From Alteribacillus bidgolensis (GTDB lineage Bacteria; Bacillota; Bacilli; Bacillales; Marinococcaceae): a stretch of 64,000 nt of DNA. The position numbers and the translations under genes are program-made. The first letter of the stretch is position 1. Every line of letters starts with the position of its first letter. The stretch is from assembly GCF_002886255.1 (NCBI RefSeq), contig NZ_KZ614149.1, positions 496,001 through 560,000 of the forward strand. The letters run 5' to 3'. The notes under the pieces are model-generated. The model ran no database searches. It saw nothing but the letters and a program-made list of their open reading frames with translations, and was not told the DNA's origin. Below are positions 31,971 to 40,654 of the stretch, one piece after another.

Positions 31971-32630
31971 ATGTGTAGAAATTTAAATGTAAAGAAGTGG
32001 TTATACAGATTTTTCTCCTTGTTCATCATTACAAGTTGTTTATATCTTTTTTTTGAAATCGCAGGCTTTCTTCACACAGAAAAACTTATTACATTTGACC
32101 AGCTAGTCATGAAAAATATCCCTTTTTTTCATTCGGAAGGCCTTACAGCTATTTTTTCATTTCTCACCTCATTAGCTTCTGTTACGTTTACTAGCACCAT
32201 TACCATTATGCTATGTGCATGTTTTTTCTTTTTTAAAAAAAGGAAAGAAGGATGGATATTGGCCCTTTCTGTCGCAGGAGGAGGCTTATTTAATTATGTA
32301 CTCAAAGCTGTCTATGAAAGACAAAGACCTGATATTGACCAGCTTATTGAAGTTTCCGGCTTTAGTTTTCCGAGCGGTCATTCAATGAATGCTGTAACTT
32401 TATATGGTATGCTTGCTGTTCTATGTTTTTTTATGATGAATCGTTTAACATTAAAGCTTATGAATGGTATAGGATTTTGTCTATTGATTTTTTTAATAGG
32501 TGTCAGCAGGGTATATTTAGGGGTTCATTATGTAAGTGACGTTATAGCAGGATATCTTGCAGGATTCGCCTGGATTAGTGCAGTAATATTACTTTATCGT
32601 TCCATGTCAGTTAAAAAGAAAAAAGTTTAA
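31971..32630 (+). CDS. PAP2-family membrane phosphatase
   Basis: The 219-aa protein has about six membrane helices and all three PAP2 motifs: KAVYERQRP, PSGHS and SRVYLGVHYVSD with the catalytic His pair. Such enzymes in Bacillus dephosphorylate undecaprenyl pyrophosphate or phosphatidylglycerol phosphate; the substrate cannot be told here. The ATG at 31971 lacks a strong ribosome binding site (AGGGTG lies about 13 bp upstream), so the start is less sure. Confidence 0.88.
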   Translation: MCRNLNVKKWLYRFFSLFIITSCLYLFFEIAGFLHTEKLITFDQLVMKNIPFFHSEGLTAIFSFLTSLASVTFTSTITIMLCACFFFFKKRKEGWILALSVAGGGLFNYVLKAVYERQRPDIDQLIEVSGFSFPSGHSMNAVTLYGMLAVLCFFMMNRLTLKLMNGIGFCLLIFLIGVSRVYLGVHYVSDVIAGYLAGFAWISAVILLYRSMSVKKKKV

Positions 32631-32729
32631 AAACATTTTCGTTGCGCTGTGTAAAGGAATGTCTTATGATAGCAGAGGTGTTTGAAATATTAGTTTTTCG
32701 GTAATACATGGAAAATGAGGTGAGAGTAA

Positions 32730-33230
32730 GTGTTGAAAAAGTTGTTTGGTAAAAAAGAAGAACCTAAAAATGTAAGTATCACATCACCTGCAACTGGTAA
32801 GTTTGTTGATTTAACGGACGTTCCTGATCCCACTTTTTCAGAGAAAATGATGGGAGATGGTTTTGCTGTAGAACCTTCTGAAGGAAAAATAGTCTCGCCT
32901 GTTGATGGAAGAGTTGTACAAGTATTTCCTACAAAACACGCAGTCGGTATAAAATCAAGTGAGGGACTCGATGTACTTATTCATATCGGTCTTGAAACGG
33001 TATCACTAAATGGAGAAGGATTCGAAGGGCGTGTAAGTGAAGGGGACAAAGTGAAAAGAGGAGATGTGCTAGTCGAATTTGCTATAGAGGATGTTAAAGA
33101 AAAAGCGAAGAGTACTATTACTCCTGTTGTTTTCACAGAAGGTGACCAGGTCGATCACCTGGAAAGAAAAGAAGTTAACAGTTTGACAGCTGGAGAAACG
33201 GAAATCATGACAATAACTGTAAAAAGTTAA
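32730..33230 (+). CDS. ypqE: PTS glucose-type EIIA protein, YpqE-like
   Basis: The 166-aa stand-alone EIIA(Glc) domain has a short basic N-terminus, VKSPVDG-like segments (IVSPVDGRVVQVFPTKHAVGI) and the phosphorylation site VLIHIGLETVSLNGEGF with the catalytic His. In Bacillus, YpqE-type IIA proteins serve permeases lacking their own IIA domain. No permease gene adjoins it. The GTG at 32730 lies 7 bp after GAGGTG; the TTG at 32733 is an alternative. A terminator follows, then a PRD regulator gene. Confidence 0.88.
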   Translation: MLKKLFGKKEEPKNVSITSPATGKFVDLTDVPDPTFSEKMMGDGFAVEPSEGKIVSPVDGRVVQVFPTKHAVGIKSSEGLDVLIHIGLETVSLNGEGFEGRVSEGDKVKRGDVLVEFAIEDVKEKAKSTITPVVFTEGDQVDHLERKEVNSLTAGETEIMTITVKS

Positions 33231-33247
33231 AAGGCAGAAAGAACAGA

Positions 33248-33298
33248 GAAGAATCTGCAAGTATCCATTTTTAGGATGCTTGCAGATTTTCCTTTAAA
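33248..33298 (+). terminator. Terminator after the EIIA gene
   Basis: AATCTGCAAG and CTTGCAGATT stem (33253-33287) enclosing TATCC/GGATG, followed by TTCCTTTA. No convincing RAT antiterminator sequence is recognisable upstream of it. Confidence 0.75.
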
Positions 33299-33357
33299 AA
33301 AGAAAGGCTTTTCCTTACAATAATAATCATTACTAGTTTGTAAATGGAGAGGTCGAC

Positions 33358-34197
33358 ATGGTTATCCAAAAAGTATTAAATCACAATGCTGCCATAGTAC
33401 TTCATAATCAAGAAGAAAAAGTCGCTATAGGCTCTGGCTTGGCTTTTCAAAAAAAGAAGCAAGATAAGATTAACCCCGAAAAAGTAGAAAAACTTTTTGT
33501 GCACAATCCAAACAGTCAAACCCCGTTTGTTCATTTGTTAGCTTTAACAGAAAATGACGATACGAAATTAGTGCAGGAAATCGTTTCATGGCTCGAACAA
33601 AAACACGAAAAACATTTTGACAGTCATTCCTATGCACTGATTTTTGACCATTTGGTTCATTTAATGAAAAGGCTTAAACAAGATAAGAAAATAAACAACC
33701 ATTTGCTGCAGGAAATTAAAACACTTTATCCTGATGCCTTCGAGCTCGCACAAAAAACAGCAGAAAAAATAAAAATATATGTCAATAAAGACGTAGCACA
33801 AGATGAAATTGGTTTTTTAGCTTTACATTTGTATAAATCCAAAAAAAAGAAAATGTCTCCTCAAATTTTAAAAGAGCATACCGAAGCATTACATTATATG
33901 GTAAACATTATGGAAGAGGAGTTAAATACTATTTTTCCTAAAAATACGATAGCTTATGAAGGCCTGATTAGTCATTTGCATGTCACTGTAAAAGCTGCGG
34001 AAGTAGAGGAAGAATTGACTAAAGCGCCAGCAGAATTAATAGAAATGATGAAAATGGGCTACCCAAAGGCTTTTCGAGCTGCAGAAATGGCCGTCTCTGC
34101 CTTTGAGAATCGCTATAGACTCTCCCTTCCTGAAGATGAGAGTGTCTATATTGCCATGCATACACAGCGGTTAGTGAGCAGAAGAACAAACGGCTGA
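33358..34197 (+). CDS. BglG/GlcT-type transcriptional antiterminator
   Basis: The 279-aa protein has the RNA-binding CAT domain (1-57: VLNHNAAIVLHN, AIGSGLAFQKK) and two PRDs (about 65-170 and 175-279). All four regulatory histidines are present: H98 (FDHL), H157 (ALHLYK), H206 (SHLHV) and H268 (AMHTQRL). It binds RAT sequences in leader RNAs of sugar PTS operons and is controlled by PTS phosphorylation. No sugar permease gene is in the window, so its target lies elsewhere or was lost. GGAGAGGTCGAC precedes the ATG. Confidence 0.88.
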   Translation: MVIQKVLNHNAAIVLHNQEEKVAIGSGLAFQKKKQDKINPEKVEKLFVHNPNSQTPFVHLLALTENDDTKLVQEIVSWLEQKHEKHFDSHSYALIFDHLVHLMKRLKQDKKINNHLLQEIKTLYPDAFELAQKTAEKIKIYVNKDVAQDEIGFLALHLYKSKKKKMSPQILKEHTEALHYMVNIMEEELNTIFPKNTIAYEGLISHLHVTVKAAEVEEELTKAPAELIEMMKMGYPKAFRAAEMAVSAFENRYRLSLPEDESVYIAMHTQRLVSRRTNG

Positions 34198-34215
34198 AAG
34201 TGTGTCTATACCCAG

Positions 34216-34244
34216 TGGTCAAATGTCTTTTCATGTGCTATACT
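34216..34244 (+). promoter_or_regulatory. Sigma-A promoter of cimA-trpB
   Basis: TGGTCA (34216-34221), 17-bp spacer, TATACT (34239-34244) preceded by TGC (extended -10). Confidence 0.6.
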
Positions 34245-34316
34245 ATGTGACATCATTTTAATCGAAAAGTGTTTCAATTATTTGAGAAATTAAGAGCGTA
34301 AAGTGGGGGAATGGCA

Positions 34317-35942
34317 GTGGCAGCACAAGTGAAGTTGTATGATACAACGTTACGTGACGGCACGCAAGGGGAAGGAATCAGTTTATCTGTAGATGATAAA
34401 ATAAAGATTGCAAATAAATTAGATCAAATGGGCGTTCATTATATTGAAGGCGGCTGGCCTGGAAGCAATCCGAAAGATATGAATTTCTTTGAACGCGCTA
34501 AAGACTTATCCTTAGATCAAGCTGTCATTACAGCATTTGGGATGACACGCAGACCTGGTTTAAAAGCCGAAGAAGATCCTAATTTAAAGAGAATTTTAGA
34601 AAGCGGGGTAGAAGCCGCAGCCTTAGTCGGTAAAACGTGGGATTTTCACGTAACAGAAGCAGTTCAAACGTCTCTAGAAGAAAATGTAAATATGATTTAT
34701 GATTCCGTACGTTTCTTGAAGGATCACGATTTAGAAGTTATTTTTGATGCGGAACATTTTTTTGACGGATTCAAAAATAATAAAGAATATGCTCTAAAAA
34801 CTATTTTAGCAGCCGAAGACGCAGGAGCAGATTGTGTAGCGCTCTGCGACACAAACGGAGGGTCCCTTCCTTCTGAGATAGCCGCTATTCTAACAGAGGT
34901 TCAAAATAAACTAACAGTAGAAATAGGCATTCATTGCCATAATGACGGCGAACTTGGAGTAGCAAATACTCTGGAAGCGGTGAACGCCGGAGCCAGTCAA
35001 ATTCAAGGCACAATTAATGGCTACGGTGAAAGATGCGGAAACGCTAACTTAGTATCCGTTATTCCAAACTTGCAGTTAAAAATGGGTATAGAGTGTGTGT
35101 CTGACGAGCAGTTAAAACAATTAACAGAGACATCTAAATACCTTCATGAATTAGCAAACCAAACACCTCCAAACGGTCAGCCGTTTACAGGGAAAAGTGC
35201 TTTTGCACACAAAGGCGGTATGCATGTCAGCGCTGTTTTAAAACATCCAGAAACGTACGAACATGTTATCCCTGAAAAAATCGGCAATGAAAGAAGAGTA
35301 CTAGTCTCAGAATTGTCAGGTCAGAGCAACTTATTATTTAAGGCAAAAGAATTGGGTCTTTCTCTTGATAAAAGCAATCCTGCCGTCAAAGAAACTATTG
35401 AAAAAATGAAGGATATGGAGCATAAAGGCTATCAATATGAAGCAGCAGAAGCATCTTTTGAACTGCTTATCCGTAACGGCATGGGAGAAAATCACGATTA
35501 CTTTCGACTAGATCATTTTAAAATCATTACCCATAAAGAAAAAGAAGGAAGCTTTACGACCGAAGCAGTTGTGAAAATGATCATTAAAGACCAAACCGTA
35601 ATGACAGCTGCTGAGGGAAATGGCCCTGTGAATGCACTCGATCATGCTCTCAGAAAAGCGATAGGAGAATTTTATCCCCTTGTACATGAGATGTACTTGT
35701 CTGATTATAAAGTACGTGTTCTCGATGAGGCAGAGGCAACCGCTTCCACTGTAAGAGTCTTAATCGAATCTTCCGATGGAAAAGAAACGTGGAGTACTAT
35801 TGGGGTGTCTGCAAACATTATTGAAGCAAGCTGGCATGCACTCGTTGACAGTATCCGTTATTATTTTATGAAACAAAGAAGCAGACTTGAAGAAGTGGAA
35901 CTTTTCTCTTCTATGCCTACAGAGGGCGTTAAAAACCATTAA
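34317..35942 (+). CDS. cimA: Citramalate synthase (CimA family)
   Basis: The 541-aa DRE-TIM metallolyase-type enzyme has LYDTTLRDGTQGEGI, GGWPGSNPKD, HCHNDGELGVANTL (metal His pair), NGYGERCGNANL and GKSAFAHKGGMHVSA, with a C-terminal LeuA-type allosteric domain (about 430-520). It condenses pyruvate and acetyl-CoA to citramalate, a threonine-independent route to isoleucine. The GTG at 34317 is 7 bp from GTGGGGG; the ATG at 34311 abuts that site. trpB follows after 26 bp. The long form and the NGYGERCGNA motif separate it from 2-isopropylmalate synthase. Confidence 0.88.
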   Translation: MAAQVKLYDTTLRDGTQGEGISLSVDDKIKIANKLDQMGVHYIEGGWPGSNPKDMNFFERAKDLSLDQAVITAFGMTRRPGLKAEEDPNLKRILESGVEAAALVGKTWDFHVTEAVQTSLEENVNMIYDSVRFLKDHDLEVIFDAEHFFDGFKNNKEYALKTILAAEDAGADCVALCDTNGGSLPSEIAAILTEVQNKLTVEIGIHCHNDGELGVANTLEAVNAGASQIQGTINGYGERCGNANLVSVIPNLQLKMGIECVSDEQLKQLTETSKYLHELANQTPPNGQPFTGKSAFAHKGGMHVSAVLKHPETYEHVIPEKIGNERRVLVSELSGQSNLLFKAKELGLSLDKSNPAVKETIEKMKDMEHKGYQYEAAEASFELLIRNGMGENHDYFRLDHFKIITHKEKEGSFTTEAVVKMIIKDQTVMTAAEGNGPVNALDHALRKAIGEFYPLVHEMYLSDYKVRVLDEAEATASTVRVLIESSDGKETWSTIGVSANIIEASWHALVDSIRYYFMKQRSRLEEVELFSSMPTEGVKNH

Positions 35943-35968
35943 GACAAAGATTTCTTAGGAGAGAGCAG

Positions 35969-37141
35969 ATGATGAATAATTATTCAGAAGAAAAAGGTTA
36001 TTTTGGAGAATTTGGTGGAAGTTTTGTACCGGAACAATTACAAGCTGTCCTCGAACGATTAGATGAAGCATTTTTAAGATTTAAAAATGATCCCGAATTT
36101 TTGCAAGAATATCATTATTACTTAAAAGAATATGTCGGAAGAGAGAATCCTTTAACCTATGCAGAGCGTTTAACCAAAAAATTGGGAGGCGCAAGAATAT
36201 ATTTAAAAAGAGAAGATTTAAATCATACTGGTGCCCATAAAATTAATAATGTAGTAGGACAAATTTTACTTGCTAAAAAAATGGGAGCCGCTCGTGTTAT
36301 TGCAGAAACAGGGGCCGGTCAGCACGGGGTTGCGACAGCTACTGCGTGTGCCATGATGAATATAGACTGCACTATTTATATGGGAAAAGAAGATGTGCGA
36401 AGACAGGAATTAAACGTATTCCGTATGGAATTATTAGGAGCTGAAGTTGTAGCTGTTAACCAAGGGGGAGGCCGTTTAAAGGACGCGGTCGACGAAGCGT
36501 TAAAAGATCTGGTTGCAAACTATGAATCTACCTTTTACTTAATTGGGTCTGCGGTTGGCCCTCATCCATACCCGTCGATTGTTCATTATTTTCAATCGGT
36601 TATTAGTGAAGAATCAAAAAGACAAATTCTTGAAAAAGAAGGATGCCTGCCCGATGCTGTTGTTGCTTGTGTAGGTGGCGGAAGTAATGCGATCGGAGCA
36701 TTTTCTGCCTATCTGGAGGATAAAGACGTTCGTTTAATTGGGGCTGAGCCAGTTGAAGCTGCTACTTTAACACAAGGAAAGCCAGCAGTGCTGCACGGTT
36801 TTAACAGTCTTTGTCTTCAAGATGATGAAGGCAATCCGCTTCCGACAGAATCTATTGCAGCCGGCTTGGATTATCCCGGAATTGGTCCTGAGCATAGTTT
36901 TCTTAAGATCTCGGGACGGGCCGAGTATGTTACCGTTACAAAAAAAGAAGTACTTGAAGCTTTTCAAGAAATCTCCCGGACGGAAGGAATTATTCCTGCG
37001 CTTGAAAGTGCCCATGCGATTGCACATGTTATAAAATTAGCTCCATCTTTACAAGAGGATAGTATTATTATCGTAAACTTGTCAGGACGAGGAGATAAAG
37101 ATGTGGCTGAAGTGAAAAGACTTCTAGAATTAAATGTATAA
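35969..37141 (+). CDS. trpB: Tryptophan synthase beta chain, outside a trp operon
   Basis: The 390-aa PLP enzyme has the Schiff-base Lys in LNHTGAHKINN (K91), ETGAGQHGVATATA, MGKEDVRRQELNVFRM and the phosphate-binding VGGGSNAIGAF. It joins indole and serine to tryptophan. Its length and the KEDVxRQ region indicate the standard TrpB1 type that normally pairs with TrpA, but no trpA or other trp gene adjoins it; it is cotranscribed with cimA instead. AGGAG lies 7 bp before the first of two ATGs. A terminator follows. Confidence 0.92.
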   Translation: MMNNYSEEKGYFGEFGGSFVPEQLQAVLERLDEAFLRFKNDPEFLQEYHYYLKEYVGRENPLTYAERLTKKLGGARIYLKREDLNHTGAHKINNVVGQILLAKKMGAARVIAETGAGQHGVATATACAMMNIDCTIYMGKEDVRRQELNVFRMELLGAEVVAVNQGGGRLKDAVDEALKDLVANYESTFYLIGSAVGPHPYPSIVHYFQSVISEESKRQILEKEGCLPDAVVACVGGGSNAIGAFSAYLEDKDVRLIGAEPVEAATLTQGKPAVLHGFNSLCLQDDEGNPLPTESIAAGLDYPGIGPEHSFLKISGRAEYVTVTKKEVLEAFQEISRTEGIIPALESAHAIAHVIKLAPSLQEDSIIIVNLSGRGDKDVAEVKRLLELNV

Positions 37142-37151
37142 ATAAACAACA

Positions 37152-37197
37152 AAAGTGCCCGGACTCAGTAAATTTCTGATTCGGGCACTTTTTATAC
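37152..37197 (+). terminator. Terminator of cimA-trpB
   Basis: AAAAGTGCCCGGA and TTCGGGCACTTTTT stem with a loop including CTCAGTAAATTTC. Confidence 0.88.
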
Positions 37198-37287
37198 TTC
37201 AAGGAAGTTTAACTTTGTTAAAGGTTCAAAGTAAGGAAAACGACCTCTTCCGCCATAAGGACTTGGTGCCAAGCCGAGTTTTTTAAT
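37193..37287 (+). repeat. Bipartite palindromic repeat, copy 8
   Basis: ATACTTCAAGGAAGTTTAAC, TTTGTTAAAGGTTCAAAGTA, then GGAAAACGACCTCTTCCGCC and TTGGTGCCAAGCCGAGTTTTT. It begins within the trpB terminator T-run and ends 5 bp from the convergent uppP stop. Confidence 0.85.
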
Positions 37288-37292
37288 CTACC

Positions 37293-38126
37293 TTATTCTG
37301 CTTGAATAATGGTTGAAGGATCGAGCATCGTAATAACGATGATAGCTAATAAAAAACAGTAAATGGCAAAATAAATTAACCTTCCTTTGTTTAAAAAGTT
37401 AATCAACCATACAATCCCAATCCACGAGGTAATAAAAGAGGCTATAAACGATACAATCAGCTGCAGGGTGCCAATAGAAGCGAGGGCACCTGTATTTAAG
37501 TCATCAATAGCAAGCACTGATGAACCTAAAATGACCGGTATAGATAATAGAAAGGAATAACGAACGGCTGTTTTTCTATTTAATCCAGCATATAGTGCTG
37601 CAATTAATGTGCTGCCAGAACGTGATATCCCTGGAAGTACAGCTAAAGTTTGTGCAAGCCCAACAATAACAGCATCAAGCAGGTTCATTTCTTTTTCTGT
37701 ACGATGTCCAATTTTATGATATTTTTCGATTAATATTAAAAAAAAGCCTGTTATTGCTAGAGAAGATGCGATAAAAATAGGAGTTTTAATAGACTCTGCA
37801 AGGAAGTCTTCCAATAACAATCCTAAAAAGCCTGTGATCAATGTGGCAATGACAATGTAAATGGCAAAGAAAAATTCTGGACGGTCCTCTGGATGCCTTT
37901 GTGCTATGAAACGGAAAAAAGCATTTATAAGATGGATAATATCGCTGCGGAAATACAATACGACAGCTACTATCGAACCTAAATGTAGAATTACTTCAAA
38001 TGATAATCCTGGAAAAGAATATCCAAATAATAATTGAGCAATTACAATATGTGCCGTACTAGATATAGGAAGGAATTCCGCAATCCCTTGTACGATTCCA
38101 AAAATTAACGCTTCTAAAACACTCAT
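37293..38126 (-). CDS. uppP: Undecaprenyl-diphosphatase UppP (BacA)
   Basis: The 277-aa polytopic membrane protein has both family signatures: FGIVQGIAEFLPISSTAH near the N-terminus and LPGISRSGSTLIAAL in the second half, giving the catalytic Glu/Ser/Arg set. It recycles the undecaprenyl carrier lipid for wall synthesis and confers some bacitracin resistance. The ATG is preceded on the minus strand by GGAGTGGAAT. It is the only minus-strand gene in this stretch. Confidence 0.94.
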   Translation of the reverse strand: MSVLEALIFGIVQGIAEFLPISSTAHIVIAQLLFGYSFPGLSFEVILHLGSIVAVVLYFRSDIIHLINAFFRFIAQRHPEDRPEFFFAIYIVIATLITGFLGLLLEDFLAESIKTPIFIASSLAITGFFLILIEKYHKIGHRTEKEMNLLDAVIVGLAQTLAVLPGISRSGSTLIAALYAGLNRKTAVRYSFLLSIPVILGSSVLAIDDLNTGALASIGTLQLIVSFIASFITSWIGIVWLINFLNKGRLIYFAIYCFLLAIIVITMLDPSTIIQAE

Positions 38127-38339
38127 TTATTCCACTCCTTCATCCGTCTGCATTTGTGTTTTTACAAACGGTTCTCATTTCCCTTAGTAAGTGTAGCAAA
38201 ACCAGGTCAAGGTGGGAAGAAAATTTTGGCTCAAAATTCAATCATCAAAAAGCGTTCACAGAATGTAGGTAGGAGATATAGTGTAAAACTAGTAAAATAG
38301 AAATAAAGATACAGCGGGCTGAACAGGAGGATATGGAAA

Positions 38340-38864
38340 ATGAATAAAAAATTCATCACGAGCATGGTGCTTGCAGCAGCCATAATAATCATTAGTTATG
38401 TGATATTTACAAATATTTCTGCACAAGAAGTCGGTACACAAGAAGGTGATGCTGCAGCTGACTTTACCCTTCCTTCGTACAATGGAGAGGAGCGCTCTTT
38501 ATCTTCTTATGAAGGTAATATCGTAATTATGAATATGTGGGCTTCCTGGTGTGAGCCATGTACCGAAGAAATCCCTGAATTAATGGAATTTCATCAACAG
38601 TATGAGGAACAAGGTGTTATAGTATTAACGATTAATATGAATTCTTTTGAACGAAAGCAAGAGCAAGCAGAGAAATTTGTAGAACAATTTGACATGAGAC
38701 AAACTCCGGCTTTAATTGATGAAGAAGGCGAAGTGGCTGATTTATACAACTTGCAGTACTTACCGACGACATACATTATTACTAGAGATGGTACGATAGC
38801 AGAAAAAATAGCGGGAGAGATTAATTTTAAACAGTTAGAAGAAAAAGTAGCAGATCAGCTATAA
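38340..38864 (+). CDS. Membrane-anchored thiol-disulfide oxidoreductase (StoA/ResA type)
   Basis: The 174-aa protein has an N-terminal anchor helix (about 7-24) and an extracytoplasmic TlpA-like thioredoxin domain with WASWCEPCTEEIP (C71, C74) and the cis-Pro loop YLPTTYI. The CEPC active site occurs both in ResA (cytochrome c maturation) and StoA (spore cortex). No ccs/res genes adjoin it, so the choice is open. AGGAGGATATGGAAA precedes the ATG. Confidence 0.85.
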   Translation: MNKKFITSMVLAAAIIIISYVIFTNISAQEVGTQEGDAAADFTLPSYNGEERSLSSYEGNIVIMNMWASWCEPCTEEIPELMEFHQQYEEQGVIVLTINMNSFERKQEQAEKFVEQFDMRQTPALIDEEGEVADLYNLQYLPTTYIITRDGTIAEKIAGEINFKQLEEKVADQL

Positions 38865-38912
38865 TTAATAATAATAGACCTGCACACGTAAGGTAGAAGA
38901 GAGGTGAAAAAA

Positions 38913-39974
38913 ATGTATGAAGAGAAAACGGTGCAGGTTATAGATATTCTAGAAGAAGATCAATGGATTCAAAAACTAAAAACAAATGGAGGAGCAGGAC
39001 AGGCGATATTATATTTCGTTTGTAGCCCCCGTGTTAACATTGGAGATACAATAAAGGTAAATACTACGGCAGCAAAATTAAAATTAGGTACTGGTGGATG
39101 GGATATGGTCATAACTTCCTTGGAAAAGGATAACTATAACGAAGGCAGCGGCCATATTATGAAAGCACGTTATACTCCGTGCCAGCACAGTGTTTTTGCT
39201 GTAGATTCTCCTGAACATCCTGATCACGCCCTTTTTAAACTTCCATTTGAATTACACCAAAAGAAAGTTTTACTCGCTGAACTTCATAGTATGCTGCCGA
39301 TTATTTTAGGAGCAATCTTTATGTGTAAGGAAGATCAGCATATTGGGATTGTTTTATCGGATGAAGCTGCGATACCTGCAGGGCTTAGTGATCATATGAG
39401 AGCGTGGAAAAGCGACCCAAGGGTGCATGTCGTGACGACTGGCCAATCTTTCGGGGGGACCGCTGAGGCTGTAACAATCCCCAACGCGTTACAATGGTTA
39501 ATGTTAAAAAAACAAGTAGATGTATTGATTATCTCCATGGGACATGGAACAGTTGGCACCAATACGCCTTTTGGGTTCAGCGGTATGGCACTGGCAGGCT
39601 GGGCAAATATAGTAGGAGCGTTAAAGGGCGAATCGGTATGGTTACCGCGAATTTCTTTTCGTGAGAAGAGGAGCCGTCATTTTGGATTAAGCCATCATAC
39701 TCTAACACCGCTGCAACATTTTACTTACGCACCTTCCACCCTGGTCCTGCCGGCTTTGGAAAGGTATAAAATGGAGAAATTCGATGAACAGACGAAGGCA
39801 CTTCGACGTCATTCGTTTATTAAAATAAAATATGAAGAAGTAGAGAAGTGGATGCCGCTTTGGTTAAATTGGTATAAAACGAACCACCCCTCTATTCATA
39901 CAATGGGGGTGAAAGTCGAAGAACATACGGATTATCTAAAAGGGATTATGGCTTCAGTGAAATATGTTCAGTAA
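38913..39974 (+). CDS. DUF3866 family protein
   Basis: The 353-aa protein has an N-terminal beta-rich part (KTVQVIDILEE, YFVCSPRVNIGDTIKVNTTAAKLKLGTGG) and a large alpha/beta part including PCQHSVFAVDSPE, VVTTGQSFGGTAEAVTIPNALQ and ISMGHGTVGTNTPFGFSG. This agrees with the DUF3866 family that sits beside nudF in bacilli. No enzymatic function is established. The ATG at 38913 is 6 bp after GAGAGGTG; the GTG at 38904 overlaps that site. Confidence 0.82.
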   Translation: MYEEKTVQVIDILEEDQWIQKLKTNGGAGQAILYFVCSPRVNIGDTIKVNTTAAKLKLGTGGWDMVITSLEKDNYNEGSGHIMKARYTPCQHSVFAVDSPEHPDHALFKLPFELHQKKVLLAELHSMLPIILGAIFMCKEDQHIGIVLSDEAAIPAGLSDHMRAWKSDPRVHVVTTGQSFGGTAEAVTIPNALQWLMLKKQVDVLIISMGHGTVGTNTPFGFSGMALAGWANIVGALKGESVWLPRISFREKRSRHFGLSHHTLTPLQHFTYAPSTLVLPALERYKMEKFDEQTKALRRHSFIKIKYEEVEKWMPLWLNWYKTNHPSIHTMGVKVEEHTDYLKGIMASVKYVQ

Positions 39975-40016
39975 CCAAAAGATTAAGGAAACGATACGAT
40001 CATTGAGGAGGAAACG

Positions 40017-40562
40017 ATGAAACTAACAGAAAAAACAACACACAAAGAATCAATATACAAAGGAAGAATTGTCGATTTGAATCTTCATGAGGTAGAACTG
40101 CCAAATGGAAAAACTAGCAAGAGGGAAATTATCAATCATCCTGGAGCAGTAGCGTTGATTGCTCTCACGGAAGAAGGCAAGCTTTTGATGGTTAAACAGT
40201 TTCGAAAAGCTCTCGAAAAAGAAATTGTTGAGATTCCAGCTGGAAAATTAGAAGCAGGTGAAAATCCTGAAGATACAGCTATAAGAGAATTAGAAGAAGA
40301 AACAGGTTACAAAACGAGTCAATTGAAAAAGGTAATCTCTTTCTACACTTCTCCCGGGTTTGCTGATGAAATTGTTCATATTTTTGAGGCAAATAACCTA
40401 ACAAAAGGACGCTCATCTACAGATGAAGATGAGTTTGTGGAGGTAATGGAAGTGTCGTTAGAAGAAGCTGAGAAAATGATAGAAACAGAAGAAATCCATG
40501 ATGCAAAAACTGTTTTTGCTGTTCAGTACATACGAAATAGGACAGCGGAAAGTTCACCCTAA
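40017..40562 (+). CDS. nudF: ADP-ribose pyrophosphatase (Nudix)
   Basis: The 181-aa protein has an exact Nudix box GKLEAGENPEDTAIRELEEE TGY (GX5EX7REUXEEXGU) with EIPAGKLE ahead of it as in ADP-ribose pyrophosphatases. It hydrolyses ADP-ribose to AMP and ribose 5-phosphate. The position before spoIIM is the B. subtilis order. GAGGAGGAAACG precedes the ATG. Confidence 0.92.
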   Translation: MKLTEKTTHKESIYKGRIVDLNLHEVELPNGKTSKREIINHPGAVALIALTEEGKLLMVKQFRKALEKEIVEIPAGKLEAGENPEDTAIRELEEETGYKTSQLKKVISFYTSPGFADEIVHIFEANNLTKGRSSTDEDEFVEVMEVSLEEAEKMIETEEIHDAKTVFAVQYIRNRTAESSP

Positions 40563-40597
40563 ACTTGATTATGAAATATAAAAGGAACGGTAATAGA

Positions 40598-40619
40598 AAA
40601 GTTTCCCGGCTCATAGAGT
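40598..40619 (+). promoter_or_regulatory. Tentative sigma-E promoter of spoIIM
   Basis: CATAGAGT at 40612-40619 is one base off the sigma-E -10 (CATACANT); a weak -35 (AATAGA region near 40592-40598) lies about 14 bp upstream. spoIIM is sigma-E dependent in B. subtilis. Confidence 0.3.
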
Positions 40620-40654
40620 GTAACATGTCCTATTAAGCAGGGAGGCAGTTTAAA

